64,000 bases of DNA, from positions 62,452 to 126,451 of the forward strand of contig NW_005199844.1 of assembly GCF_000372725.1 (NCBI RefSeq). The letters run 5' to 3'. This document shows, piece by piece, positions 51,667-61,623 of this stretch (positions within the stretch are counted from its first letter, which is position 1; each line of letters begins with the position of its first letter). This DNA is from Emiliania huxleyi CCMP1516 (Eukaryota > Haptophyta > Isochrysidales > Noelaerhabdaceae). The position numbers were made by a program, and so were the translations under genes. The notes under the pieces were generated by a model. It searched no databases and was not told where the DNA came from. It worked only from the letters and a program-made list of their open reading frames with translations.

Positions 51667-52094
51667 CGTCAACCCAGCATCCACACCCTTCTACTTCCAG
51701 CCTGCCGCTGTGGGAACAGCTGACGCAGCCTCGCTCGCCGAGGCCCAGCACGCCTCTCGGCCAGACAAAAACCCCGTCCTCCCCGTCGGGTGCTGCGTGG
51801 GCGGCTTGAGCCTCGAGCCGCTCGAGCCGCTTGCGAAGCACTCGTAGCTCCTCGGCCGAGTCCATAGGAGCGGGAGGCGCGGCTGGGGCCCCGTCGGTGC
51901 CCCCGCCAGCCCCCGAGGGGGGGGGGGGGGGGCTCCGGCCCAGAGCCATCGTTTGCCTCTGCGGGCCGTTCGTCTTGGTCAGCGTCGGAAGCGCGCTTCG
52001 GCGCGGATTTGCCCATATCGTTGGGCGCACGGAGGGAAGGACCCCCTTGGGGCACCAGGTCGATATCCGGCTCAAACATACGACCCCGCGGAAC

Positions 52095-52161
52095 GCATAA
52101 GCCCCCCGTGCGCTACCTCCGATTCAGCCATTTCCGCCATTTTCGCCTGGGGGGCTTATGC
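52095..52161. repeat. 14-base hairpin arms
   Basis: CGCATAAGCCCCCC near 52095 pairs with GGGGGGCTTATGCG near 52148. The loop of about 39 bases is pyrimidine-rich (ATTTCCGCCATTTTCGCC). Confidence 0.6.
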
Positions 52162-52586
52162 GTTTCTCGCCAATGATCAGATGTCGAGCCAAAGCTGTCG
52201 ACGCCGAGTTCGGCACCCGATTCGCCCCAAAACTGAAGGAGGGAGCGCGGTTCGGAGGTGGCAAGGCACGGCGAGTGCAAACGTGCGGCTATTGGGCCTG
52301 GCGCACAACCACTGTGCAACTCACTCAGGCGTCAGGGTCCTTCCCCGTCCACCCCGTAGATGGGTAAAAAAGAACAGGTCGTCCGTTTATTTTTGCATTT
52401 TGTGCGACCCGAGATGTGGAGAGACTCTCAGAGGACAGAGCGGTGGGAGAGCGCTCATGCAACTCAAACATAGCAGCCGTTAGCCCTACGTCTTGTTTCT
52501 AGAGACAAGCCACTCGCACCGAAAGCACACCGCACGCACATCACACACGGACCGACTTGCTTGAGCTCGATTCCTGCGTGAACTAA

Positions 52587-54142
52587 TCACGTGGCGGTGG
52601 GTGATGGTGGAGGCGGCGACGACTTCATTTTGCTCGTCCGCTTCGACGCTTCGTCCACCCAATCTGACCTGAGCGCGACACCCCAGCCAGCGCCAGTCGG
52701 CACCTTCATCTTGCCGTCCTTGATCTTGAGCACACCCTCGGTGAAGAAGCGTTTGCCATCCGGTGGCTGCCGTGTGTTCACGGCATCGGCCTCCATGAAC
52801 TGGAAGGCGTTCGGCACGGCCGCCGCTATGTGGAGTGTGAAGACAGCCACGAAGCTCGGGTTTGGGGAGTGCGGCACGAATCTGGCCCCGGCCTCCATGC
52901 TCATCCGAGCCACAGCGAGGCTGCGCGAGACCCCGCCGATGTAGTGTACGTCAGGCTGCCACACATCCATGGCGTGGACGTTCCTCTGCCACACATCCAT
53001 GCGGTACTCCTGCTCGCCGAGCGCGATCGGCATGCCCGGCATCGCCGCCCCCAGGGCCGCAGCCTTGTCGTATTCCCAGAATGGGTAGGGCTCCTCGAAG
53101 AAGGTGAAGTTGTTGTCGATGAGGAGCTGGGCGATCGGCTTGGCTCGCTCGATCGTGTCGTATCCGCCGTTGGCGTCGGCCAGAAGCGTCACCTCCGGAC
53201 CTAGCAGCTGCCGCGCGAGCGGTATGAGGGTCTCGGTTCGGTTTGGCGTGATGTCCACATCCCCGCCCATGCGCTGTGCGATTTGGAATTTGAAGGCCTG
53301 CACGCCGTACTTGTCGTGATTGTGCACGGCGTTTGCCAAAAGAAGTCCCATGTCGGTCTCTCGGTTGCCATTGGAGCCGTAAACCGGCATGTGGCTCTTG
53401 CACTCACCGCCCATCACCTCCGCGACGAGGGTGCAGACGGAGACGTTGAGGTTGCGCGCGACAAGGTCCCACAGCGCTGTGTCGACGCCGGCCAAGACCT
53501 GCGCTAGCACATCGCCCGTGTGCTTGTAGTTCTGTCGCCAAGCTGTGTCGGTAACGGCGTCGATGTCTGCAGGCGTCTCGACCGTCTTGCCGAGGACATG
53601 CGGACCCACCCAAGTGTGCACTCGTTTGGCAACGACACCGGACAGTTGTGACCTGCTGCTGTGGTAGCAAGCCTGGCCCCAACCCTCCAGATGTCCTGCC
53701 TTGACCCGACGTATCCGTCCTTCTCGTAGGTGTTGAGCTCCGTGACTACCATGCCATCTGACGGTGGCGCCTCCCAGTCTACGTCGCTGTCCCACCATTC
53801 TTCACCGTAGCTCCACCAGCCGGAGGGCAACGCGGGCGATGGAGGAGGCGAGGGAGACGGCGACGCGGGCGATGGAGGAGGTGAGGGAAGTCGCGGCTGC
53901 GACGGCGGCGGCTGCGACAGCGGCCACGGCCGCGCTGTGGCGTCATGCCCGCCGTTGGAGTCGGTAGCTCTCGGGAGCGACCTGCCAACGCCGAATCCGA
54001 TGCCCACGAGCGCGCATGCGCCGAGAGTCGCGATGAGCATGCGAAGCCAAGGCAAACCGTTGGCCGCTGGCTGCTTCGTAGCCTCTACTGCACGGCCTTG
54101 CTGACTGACAACGGCCACAGGGTCTATGTCAGCGAGCTGCAT
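52587..54142 (-). CDS. Membrane-anchored enolase-superfamily (mandelate racemase/muconate lactonizing type) protein, frame broken
   Basis: From ATG 54142: a short cytosolic tail, a TM anchor (LRMLIATLGACALVGIGFGV), a Pro/Ser stalk (PPPSQPRLPSPPPSPASPSP) and the domain start GMVVTELNTYEKDGYV. The sense then shifts frame near 53700 (VKAGHLEGWGQACYHSS on) and runs to the stop at 52587. Superfamily sites are visible: AFKFQ at the KxK position, DANGGYD (metal Asp), FFEEPYPFWEYD (Glu), ALGEQEY (Glu) and HSPNPSF (base or binding His). The second Lys of KxK is Gln here, so the chemistry is not the standard racemase pair. The frame change is only two extra or one missing base and no splice pair fits, so it is a frameshift or sequence error. 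The substrate is unknown, probably a sugar acid by family. The anchored form is unusual. Confidence 0.75.
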
Positions 54143-55060
54143 CGCCACGCCGCCGCTGCCGTCCAGGCGTCGGCCGTCAGCTCCTCGATGGTCTGAACAG
54201 CCACACCGACCCAGCGCCTTCAGAGCGGTGTTTCGGCACCGAGATCGTTTCAAGGTACCGGGGGGGGGGTACGCTGTCAAAAATCGTGCCGCCGTTCACG
54301 CTTCACAGGGTTTGCCAGTGCTTCCTCTCGCCCCGCCCGTCGCCCGGCGCGACGCAGCGCGAGATGGGAGCTGCCTCCGCGCGCGCCTCTCGCCTCGCCC
54401 CACAACCACCACTGCAGCGAGCCCGTGCGTGAGCGCAAAAGAGGCTGAGAGGTGAGAGCGCATGTTCAGTGCGTGAGAACTCCAACAGTACTGTTGACAC
54501 AGGTGCGTAACAGCCGTGAAATTGGCACAACCATATGGCTTGACAGCAGAGGAGTCACGGACCAGTCAGGATACAGGAAGAGGCAATCGCGGGCCTCGAG
54601 CCTCTGTGCACGGAGTTCTCGAGCGGTGGCTCTTACGTTTCGTTTGCTTTTTGGGAGTTGACCTCATCTTACCTCACCAATCATTCCCCGCTCTTGGATC
54701 CCGCTCTGCATAACACTCAGCGCGGACAAAACACATCAGAATGGGTGAAACACGTTCACATAAAAGCACAACTCCGGCTCTCCCCGGGCCGGACGCCGGA
54801 GAAATCGCACAGTGGCTTCACGCTCCGAATCGGCAAACTCTCCCGTCACCGTGCTACTGCGGCGGCAGCGCGACCGCACAAACTGCGCCTGCAAACCGAC
54901 ACACAAGCACACTGTCTTCTCGCAGTGCTCTCTCACTTGTGAGTCGATCGAAAATCGCGTCGAGTCAGCGGTGTCAGCGGGAAATCGGGCCGGCCGCGTG
55001 TCCGAACGCGCGAGGAAACATAAAACGCCAGCCGTCGGGCCGGCGGGTGTTTCGCTCTTA

Positions 55061-56759
55061 CTACTCATTTTCTTCAGCCTCAACGGGCTCCCATGATGAC
55101 GAGCCCAACGAGCCCTCTGCACTCGGCCCCTCATCGTCGACGAGCGACCTCAACCCCGGTAGTTCCTCGTTGGGCGGCGTCACCGCCGCCGACAGCGGCG
55201 GATCCGCCGCCGCCGCAAGGAGCGGCTGGGAAAGCGGCGAGGCTCCGACGGGCGGTCTCAGCGCCTCCGATCTCAGCAGGGAGAGGGAGGGTCTGGGTGG
55301 GGGAGCGCCGCAACCTGGCTGGAGGGAGTTCCTGCCGCGGGAGAGGCACGTGCCTATGGGATGGATCAGGTCTCGAAAGATCCCGGAGCACCGCCACAGC
55401 CCGACGCAGCAACACAAACCGCAGCAGCACACTGCGACAGCGGCGGTCGCGCTGTCCCAGGAAGCTGTGCGAGGTGGTCGGGCCGGAAAGGGCGGCGCGG
55501 GCGGTCGCGGCGGCGGCGGCGGCGGCGGCGGTGAGGGCGGCGGAGAGGCAGGCGAGGGAGAAGGCGGCAGCGGAGGTGGAGACGGCGAGGGTGCGCTCGG
55601 TGGCGGCGGCTCAAGTGGTGGCGAAAGGGGCGGCGGCGAGGGTGGCATGCAATCATGCGGAGGGTCGCCACCAAAGGGATCGGCCATTTGCTCAGCGCTG
55701 GCGTTGTACACGAAGCGCTGGAAGCCGGAGGTGTTGAGCGAGAGGAAGGTGCCGTTGGCGTCAAAGGTGAGCTCGTACACGCGGTCAAATTCGCCTGCGG
55801 GCACATCGCTGACATGTCATGCCCGTGCCCAGACCAGGCTGAGCTCACTTGCAGAGGACTCACCGTCGACCCACCCGATCGGCACGAGCGGCGGAGGCAC
55901 GCCGAGTGCACATGTGAGCATCTCTATGTTCCAGTGTTCCCACACGACCAGCAGCGTCTCAACTCCCGGCTCCGACAGCCTCGACTTCATCGCGGCAGCC
56001 GAGGCTGCGTTGCAGCAGAGTCCAAAGTCGTGCGCGCGGCACGGCGAGCGGAACCAGAAGCCGCCTATGGGACGTGTATTGGTCGCGTCATGGATGCGTC
56101 GTGGCAATGTCGGCGAGCGGAACAGAGAACTCGCCGCGGCAGTTGCCACGATCCTCGGGCGCGCAGATCTCGCTCGTCCAACCATAGCTGCGCTCGATGG
56201 GCAGGCCCAGCTCCCGCGCCAGAGGCACAAGCGTGCTCACAGTCCGGTAGCCGTCTCTGTCCACGCAGTCGGCGTTCACGCCATACTTTCCAGCAAAGAG
56301 CGCGTCGGGCGTGCGAAAGGGGCGCTCGGGCGTCCAACCAAAGACACGGCGTAGATTACGTGCGCGTGCCCGTCCACGGGCGTTCAGGCACGCGGTGGCG
56401 TTTCTGAGAAGTCGGATGACGCGAGGGCAGTAGGAGAGAGGTTTCTCGCCGTGCCTCATGATGTAGATGACCTTTTTGCCGATATCATCGAGGGCGCCGC
56501 TGGAGGCGTCCCATGGGGGAGGGGTGGGCAATTCTGAGATGAGACGACGCTCCTCGCGGCTCTGCATGCCGCCGAGTGGAGGCAGGCTGGAGCTCGCCGG
56601 CAGGAGCGCGCCAACGGGTGGGCTGCGCGGGAAAGGCGAGTTCTTTTTGGCGGGCCCAGAGGTCGCAACCGTCGCGGCAAGGCAGAGCAGGGCGATGGCT
56701 CCTCGGCGACCGCAGCTGTCGCAACGGCGGCCCTGGCCCTTAAAGAACTGGAACGTCAT
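55061..56759 (-). CDS. Histidine phosphatase family ectoprotein with C-terminal TM, three exons
   Basis: Exons are 56759-56138, 56064-55864 and 55794-55061, together 518 residues. The N-terminus has a hydrophobic signal or anchor (GAIALLCLAATVAT). The catalytic RHG motif is in KKVIYIMRHGEKP; the second His is in LLVVWEHWNIEML; between them lie NARGRARARNLRRVF and PDALFAGKYG, as in phosphoglycerate-mutase-like enzymes. After GEFDRVYELTFDANGTFLSL comes a long Pro/Ser stalk (about 55600-55500), a TM helix (TAAVAVCCCGLCCCVGLW) and a cytosolic Pro/Ser tail. Intron 1 (56065-56137) is GC-AG with a repeated border; intron 2 (55795-55863) is GT-AG. The predicted role is a cell-surface or lumenal phosphatase of unknown substrate. 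Confidence 0.8.
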
Positions 56760-56924
56760 CTGACGGCCTCGGGGGGCCGCGGCGCGAAGATAGAGAGAAT
56801 TTCACAACAAAGGCTCTCGCACACGCAGATAGAGAGAAAACTCACAACTTAAAACATGTTTGTTTTTTATATTGTTGGCAAATCAAGACACAGAGCTCAC
56901 ACAGATGTTTGTAGCCGTTTGTGC

Positions 56925-57030
56925 CCCGTTTGTGACGGCTAGCGCACCACACCCCTCTCCTTAAAATCCCTGTGTGGTGGCGGCGTGCCGTCCTCCCATC
57001 CCTAAAAAAAAAGAAAGAAAACAGACAACC
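56925..57030 (+). repeat. Dispersed repeat R1 with AAAG tail
   Basis: GACGGCTAGCGCACCACACC, CTCCTTAAAATCCCTGTGTG, CCGTCCTCCCATCCCT, then AAAAAAAAAGAAAGAAAACA. The AAAGAAAG tail also adjoins R1 at 42725-42832. Confidence 0.7.
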
Positions 57031-57219
57031 CAAGTGGAATTGATGAATTGGGCCGTTGTCCGTGCCTCCCCTCTATACGTCAGAGTGGGACCTACGCCGC
57101 GCCGGGAAAGGGGCGCGCCCGGTCCTCGACGGAGCCGCTTTTTTTTTTAGCTAGACTTCGTTTTGTTAATAGGAACAAGCGAAGGCACACACAACATGAC
57201 GCCAAGCACACGATTGCAC

Positions 57220-57420
57220 GCACCGCACCGCACCCCGCACCCGCGCCCGCCGCCCCCCCGCCCCCCGCCCCGCCTAGGTGGGAAAGAGACGAGGAGATGG
57301 AACAGCCCGAAGGAGGAGGCACAAACACGTATGGGAGGTTTCAATGATGCGCCACGCTGCCCGGCGTTTCCTGGGCGTTTCTCACTTTCCGGGACAGCCC
57401 CGCCCTTGTGAGGCAGGAGG
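57220..57420. repeat. Dispersed repeat R4, inverted relative to 48110-48300
   Basis: GGGAAAGAGACGAGGAGATG, ACAAACACGTATGGGAGG, GCGCCACGCTGCCCG and CTTTCCGGGACAGCCCCGCC then TTGTGAGGCA. Confidence 0.7.
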
Positions 57421-57521
57421 GTGTGACGACTACCCCGTACGTCCTGTTTTTTTTAACCAAAATCCAAAACCGACAACTCTCAAGAAATGTGTCACACAGA
57501 GTGATTTGTTTGCATCTCTCT

Positions 57522-57626
57522 CCCAACTCTCTCTGAGAACACAGCGCACCGAGAACCAAAACGAGACTAGGTCCATCCCTCTCTGAGAACACAGCGCACC
57601 GAGAACCAAAACGAGACTAGGTCCAG
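57522..57626. repeat. 48-base tandem duplication
   Basis: CTCTCTGAGAACACAGCGCA then CCGAGAACCAAAACGAGACT and AGGTCCA occurs twice in a row. No gene context. Confidence 0.8.
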
Positions 57627-58215
57627 CCCAGGGCGAGGCAGATCTGACGTTCTGATGTTGACATCCGTCAGGGCGGTGTTTTTCTCGTTGTTTTGTGGCT
57701 CGCTCCGCTCGACCTCAGAGAGAGATTTTTAGCAATACCAAACAACTCTACTGTTTTTTTCTCGACCTCAGCTCCGTAGTCCGGCCATGGCCAGTGCCCC
57801 GCGTCTCAGTGAGACGCGTGGTACCATCCAACTCCGGTCGACGGGCTCGAATGCGCTCAGCCTCAGGAGGGACAAAATCACGCAAGTTCTGCACGCCTCG
57901 CTGCGCCGCTGGCTTGACTGAATCAGGCAGCAGCAGGCTGCTGCTGCTGCCACAGCAGCAGTCTGCTGCGGCCCCATTACGCAAGTTAATGACTAGCAGC
58001 ACTGCCGGGGGCATACGAGCCGCCACAGCCGGTGTGCGGCCGTGCACTGCCACTGCCTGCGGCTACGGCCTGCCCGCGGAGAGAGTTCTTTTGTGCTTAC
58101 CTTAAGGTACTTGTTTAAATTCTTCAATGAAAGGAAGCGCCCGGCGGTCGGGCTTCTCTATCTTCTTTGGCCGGCCCGGCTCGCTCTTTCTCTCGCGCGC
58201 GCGCGTCGCCCTGAG
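57627..58215. other. Upstream of the RelA/SpoT-type gene, no gene seen
   Basis: The minus strand has a 101-codon open frame (58053-57748) without recognisable domains. GCAGCAGCAGGCTGCTGCTG CTG-type palindromic words occur at 57928-57965. This is probably the promoter and 5' region of the next gene. Confidence 0.3.
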
Positions 58216-58730
58216 ATGGCGAACGTCGACACAGACAGCGCCGGTCACGAGGGGGCGATGGCGAATGTCGACACAGACAGCGCCGGACACGAGGCGCTGC
58301 TGGAGCAAACGCGGCCATTACGGCTTTTTCGATCGCAGACGCTGCCCAGCCCACGGCCTCTGGCTCCTCCTCTCATCCGCATCAAGTCGGAGCCTGTGCG
58401 CGGTGGCGACGGCACTGGACTCCTCTCGTACGCTCCTCGTGTGCGGGCGTCCTTTGTGCGCGACGGCGAGGCGGCGTCCAATCGGCGCCGGCTGAGCATC
58501 GTGATCGAGCGCAAGCAGCTGCGCGGAGGGGCGCGGGTGCGCTCCGAGATCTCTGTCGACTGCCGGGCGCTGCTGCGGGGTCTCGTGGCGCTCCTCCTCC
58601 TCTCCACGGCGCGCGCGTATGTGGTCTCCGCCGCGCCGCACCGCCCCTCCGCCGCCGCCGCCGCATCCGCCCCGGCCGTGCCCCGCTCTGCCCTCCGATC
58701 TGGCGGGTGGGTCCATGACAGCAGCAGAGC

Positions 58731-58765
<35 letters not shown>

Positions 58766-61623
58766 GTGGTGGCGGTTGGGCCATCTCACCGCTCCTTTTC
58801 GTCCCTCCGGTCCGCGCACGGGCCAGGCTCGTCTCTGGCTGCGCCTCGGCTGCACCTCGGCTCATCTCAGCTGCATCTCGGCTCATCTCGGCTGCACCTT
58901 GGCTCATCTCGGCTAACATCTCGGCTCATCTCGGCTGCATCTCGGCTGCATCTCGGCTGCACCTCGGCTGCATCTCGGCTGCACCTCGGCTGCATCTCGG
59001 CTGCACCTCGGCCGCACCTCGGCTGCATCTCGGCTGCACCTCGGCCGCACCTCGGCTGCATCTCGGCTGCACCGCGGGCCAGGTTCGTCGCCGGCTGCCT
59101 CGCCGCCGCCGACGGCGCCGCCACAGCAACAGGCCTTCAGCGCTGGCTCCGGACGGCGTTCGCTGAGTCGGTCTGCGCCGTCGCTTTCCCCGGCGCGTTT
59201 GGCGCCGTGCGGGCGAGGCGGCCTAGAATTCTTAAAACACAAGCCTCTCTCACAGCACACTGGCACGACAAGGGCGCGGACTGGCGCGGACTAGCACACA
59301 CACCGGCACACCACCGGAGCCTCCTAAGCTAGAAGCGGGACACGCAGTCTTGCCTTCCAGCCAGCGCTCTCTAGGACACGGGTTCGGCGGCACTCGCCGC
59401 CGCGTTCCGCTGTATTCGCCGCTCTCTCGCAGCCCCTCGTACTCACGCGCTGCTCTGAGTGCACTGCACGATCTCCCCAGATCTCCCCAGATCTCCCCAG
59501 ATCGCGTGTACTCACGCGGTGCTCTGAGTGCACTGCACGATCTCCCCAGATCTCCCCAGATCTCTCCAGATCGCGTGTACTCACGCGGTGCTCTGAATGC
59601 ACTGCACAAGTACCGTCTTCCCGCCCGTGATTCGGCCTACCACACCACCCAGGGGACTGAACCCACACTGGATTCGACGACTCTGGAGGTATGGTACGCG
59701 CAGGCGTGGCACGGACAGCTGTCGGCCGCCGGGAGCGAGGAGCTCGAGGAGGCGGCGAGGCGGGTGGAAGCGGCGCTGGCTGCTTCCCTGCCGGCGGGCT
59801 CGTACCGCGTCGAGGCGCGAGATGTGGGGAGATATGGCTGAGATCTGGGGAGAGATGGCTGCTTCCCTGCCGGCGGGCTCGTACCGCGTCGAGGCGCGAG
59901 ATGTGGGGAGATATGGCTGAGATCTGGGGAGAGATGGCTGCTTCCCTGCCGGCGGGCTCGTACCGCGTCGAGGCGCGAGATGTGGGGAGATATGGCTGAG
60001 ATCTGGGGAGAGATGGCTGCTTCCCTGCCGGCGGGCTCGTACCGCGTCGAGGCGCGAGATGTGGGGAGATATGGCTGAGATCTGGGGAGAGATGGCTGCT
60101 TCCCTGCCGGCGGGCTCGTACCGCGTCGAGGCGCGAGATGTGGGGAGATATGGCTGAGATCTGGGGAGAGATGGCTGCTTCCCTGCCGGCGGGCTCGTAC
60201 CGCGTCGAGGCGCGAGATGTGGGGAGATATGGCTGAGATCTGGGGAGATATGGCTGCTTCCCTGCCGGCGGGCTCGTACCGCGTCGAGGCGCGAGATGTG
60301 GGGAGATATGGCTGAGATCTGGGGAGAGATGGCTGCTTCCCTGCCGGCGGGCTCGTACCGCGTCGAGGCGCGAGATGTGGGGAGATATGGCTGAGATCTG
60401 GGGAGAGATGGCTGCTTCCCTGCCGGCGGGCTCGTACCGCGTCGAGGCGCGAGATGTGGGGAGATATGGCTGAGATCTGGGGAGAGATGGCTGCTTCCCT
60501 GCCGGCGGGCTCGTACCGCGTCGAGGCGCGAGATGTGGGGAGATATGGCTGAGATCTGGGGAGATATGGCTGCTTCCCTGCCGGCGGGCTCGTACCGCGT
60601 CGAGGCGCGACTCAAGCCGGCTGCGTCTCGGCTGCATCTCGGCTGTGTCTCGGCTCTACCTCGCTGCACCTCGGCTGCACCTCGGCTGCACCTCGGCTGC
60701 ACCTCGGCTGCACCTCGGCTGCACCTCGGCTGCACCTCGGCTGCATCTCGGCTGCACTTCGGCTGCATCTCGGCTGCACTTCGGCTGCATCTCGGCTGCA
60801 CCTCGGCTGTAGGCGAGACTCAAGTCGGCGGCGTCGCTCTTCGAAAAGGTTCGAGAGACAGCCGAGAGACAGCCGAGAGACAGCCGAGAGACAGCCGAGA
60901 GACAGCCGAGAGACAGCCGAGAGACGTGAGCGGCGCCTCTTCACAGCGGCGGCTGTGAACAGGTCGCGTTGCGCGGCAAGCGAGCCGACGATTTGCTCGG
61001 ACTCCGGGTGGTGCTCGACGGGCACCGCGAGTACGGCGCGGCGGGCGGGTTGTGAACGGCGTCTCTTCACAGCAGCGGCGGGGCGAGGTAGGTACCGCGA
61101 GTACGGCGAGGCGGCGGGCGGGCTGCCGCGGAGGGCTGGCGACCACTCGCGCTGCCTCGCGGTGCGGCAAGTGGCGGGCCGACTTTGGGGCGAGGTCGCC
61201 TTCTCGGACTACATCGCGTCTCCAAAGGCCAACGGGTACTGCTCCCTCCACTCCACCTACGCGCTGCCGTCGGGCACGCCGCTCGAGCTGCAGGCGCGAG
61301 ATAGGGGGAGATAGGGGGAGATAGGGGGAGATAGGGGGACACCCTAACCGCCGCATGTCCAGCTGACGGTGTCTTCACCTCGCTATCCATCTATCTAGGT
61401 GCGCACCGGCGCGATGCACCGCCATGCAGAGTCAGGACCCGCCGCGCATTCGGCCTACAAGGCCGGCGCGGCGGCGGACGCGGCGGCGGGCGGCGGCGGG
61501 CTCGGCGGCGGAGGCTGGCTGGGAGGCGGCTTCTTGCCGCGTGGCGCGGCGCCACTGGCTCGGCTTCCTGCGCTGTTTGGGGAGGCGGCCGCGGAGAGCG
61601 GCGCCAGCGCGGCGCCGCCGTGA
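58216..61623 (+). CDS. RelA/SpoT-type (p)ppGpp synthetase, plastid type, many introns; 5' part uncertain
   Basis: The synthetase domain is spread over small exons: 59704-59814 (AWHGQLSAAGSEELEEAARR, SLPAGSYRVE), 60813-60848 (ARLKSAASLFEK), 60963-61021 (VALRGKRADDLLGLRVVLDG), 61092-61293 (YREYGEAAGG, FSDYIASPKANGYCSLHSTY) and 61399-61623 (VRTGAMHRHAESGPAAHSAY, stop 61623). All joins keep phase. DLLGLRV, DYIASPKANGYCSLH and VRTGAMHxxAExGxAAHSAYK are the synthetase signatures, so the product should make (p)ppGpp from ATP and GDP/GTP. No HD hydrolase motifs were found. An upstream exon probably ends RLPARDS at 59634. Farther upstream, an open frame from ATG 58216 contains MANVDTDSAGHE twice and then a signal-peptide-like stretch (LLRGLVALLLLSTARAYVVS) followed by Ser/Ala/Arg, a possible plastid presequence; its link to the synthetase exons is inference. 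Confidence 0.7.
58850..59082. repeat. Intronic tandem repeat (CTCGGCTGCAT/C)n
   Basis: Some 20 imperfect copies of an 11-base unit (CATCTCGGCTG / CACCTCGGCTG). A second block of the same unit is at about 60632-60810. Confidence 0.8.
59238..59335 (+). repeat. Dispersed repeat R5
   Basis: AAGCCTCTCTCACAGCACAC, GGGCGCGGACTGGCGCGG, CACCACCGGAGCCTCCTAAG. It matches 1-70 and 11350-11450. Confidence 0.65.
59450..59580. repeat. Tandem duplication with CTCCCCAGAT units
   Basis: GTACTCACGCGGTGCTCTGA then GTGCACTGCACGATC and three to four CTCCCCAGAT units, occurring nearly twice, with a third partial copy reaching into the next exon at 59577-59610. Confidence 0.7.
59635..59703 (+). repeat. Introner-like intron, copy C (69 nt, GC-AG)
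   Basis: It starts GCCTACCACACCACCCAGGG and ends GGAGGTATGGTACGCGCAG. It is in sense orientation within the RelA/SpoT-type gene and shares its core with copies A and B in the TPR gene. Confidence 0.7.
59815..60612. repeat. 79-base minisatellite, about 10 copies, duplicating an exon end
   Basis: The period is 79 (units begin near 59818 and 59897). Each unit carries GAGATGTGGGGAGATATGGC, TGAGATCTGGGGAGAGATGG and CTGCTTCCCTGCCGGCGGGC then TCGTACCGCGTCGAG. The last part is a copy of the 3' end of the preceding exon (residues AASLPAGSYRVE) plus its GC donor. The array fills the intron 59815-60812. Confidence 0.95.
60849..60930. repeat. Intronic tandem repeat (CCGAGAGACAG)n
   Basis: Six copies of an 11-base unit immediately after the donor GTTCGAGAGAC of the intron 60849-60962. 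Confidence 0.85.
61294..61398 (+). repeat. Intron with (GATAGGGGGA)n
   Basis: After the donor GCGCGAGATAG come four copies of the 10-base GATAGGGGGA unit; the intron ends CTATCTAG before the VRTGAMH exon. Confidence 0.75.

Larger units (their letters stand above)
50270..52586. other. Intergenic tract rich in inverted repeats, no gene seen
   Basis: No ORF with family similarity. It holds a 26-base inverted pair (50886-50911 / 51254-51279), a nested foldback (51518-51666), a 14-base hairpin (52095-52161), GTGC and GCGC runs near 50528-50575, and a G-run at 51917-51932. Confidence 0.5.

Noticed and set aside
54741-56354. 537-codon plus-strand frame opposite the histidine phosphatase
   Set aside because: Gly/Ser-rich shadow of the Pro/Ser stalk; the minus strand has catalytic motifs and consistent splice joins.
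59324-60801. Two long minus-strand open frames (over 400 codons) across the 79-base array
   Set aside because: They are pure translations of the tandem array and of the intron decamers; there is no start context or domain, and the opposite strand carries the RelA/SpoT exons.
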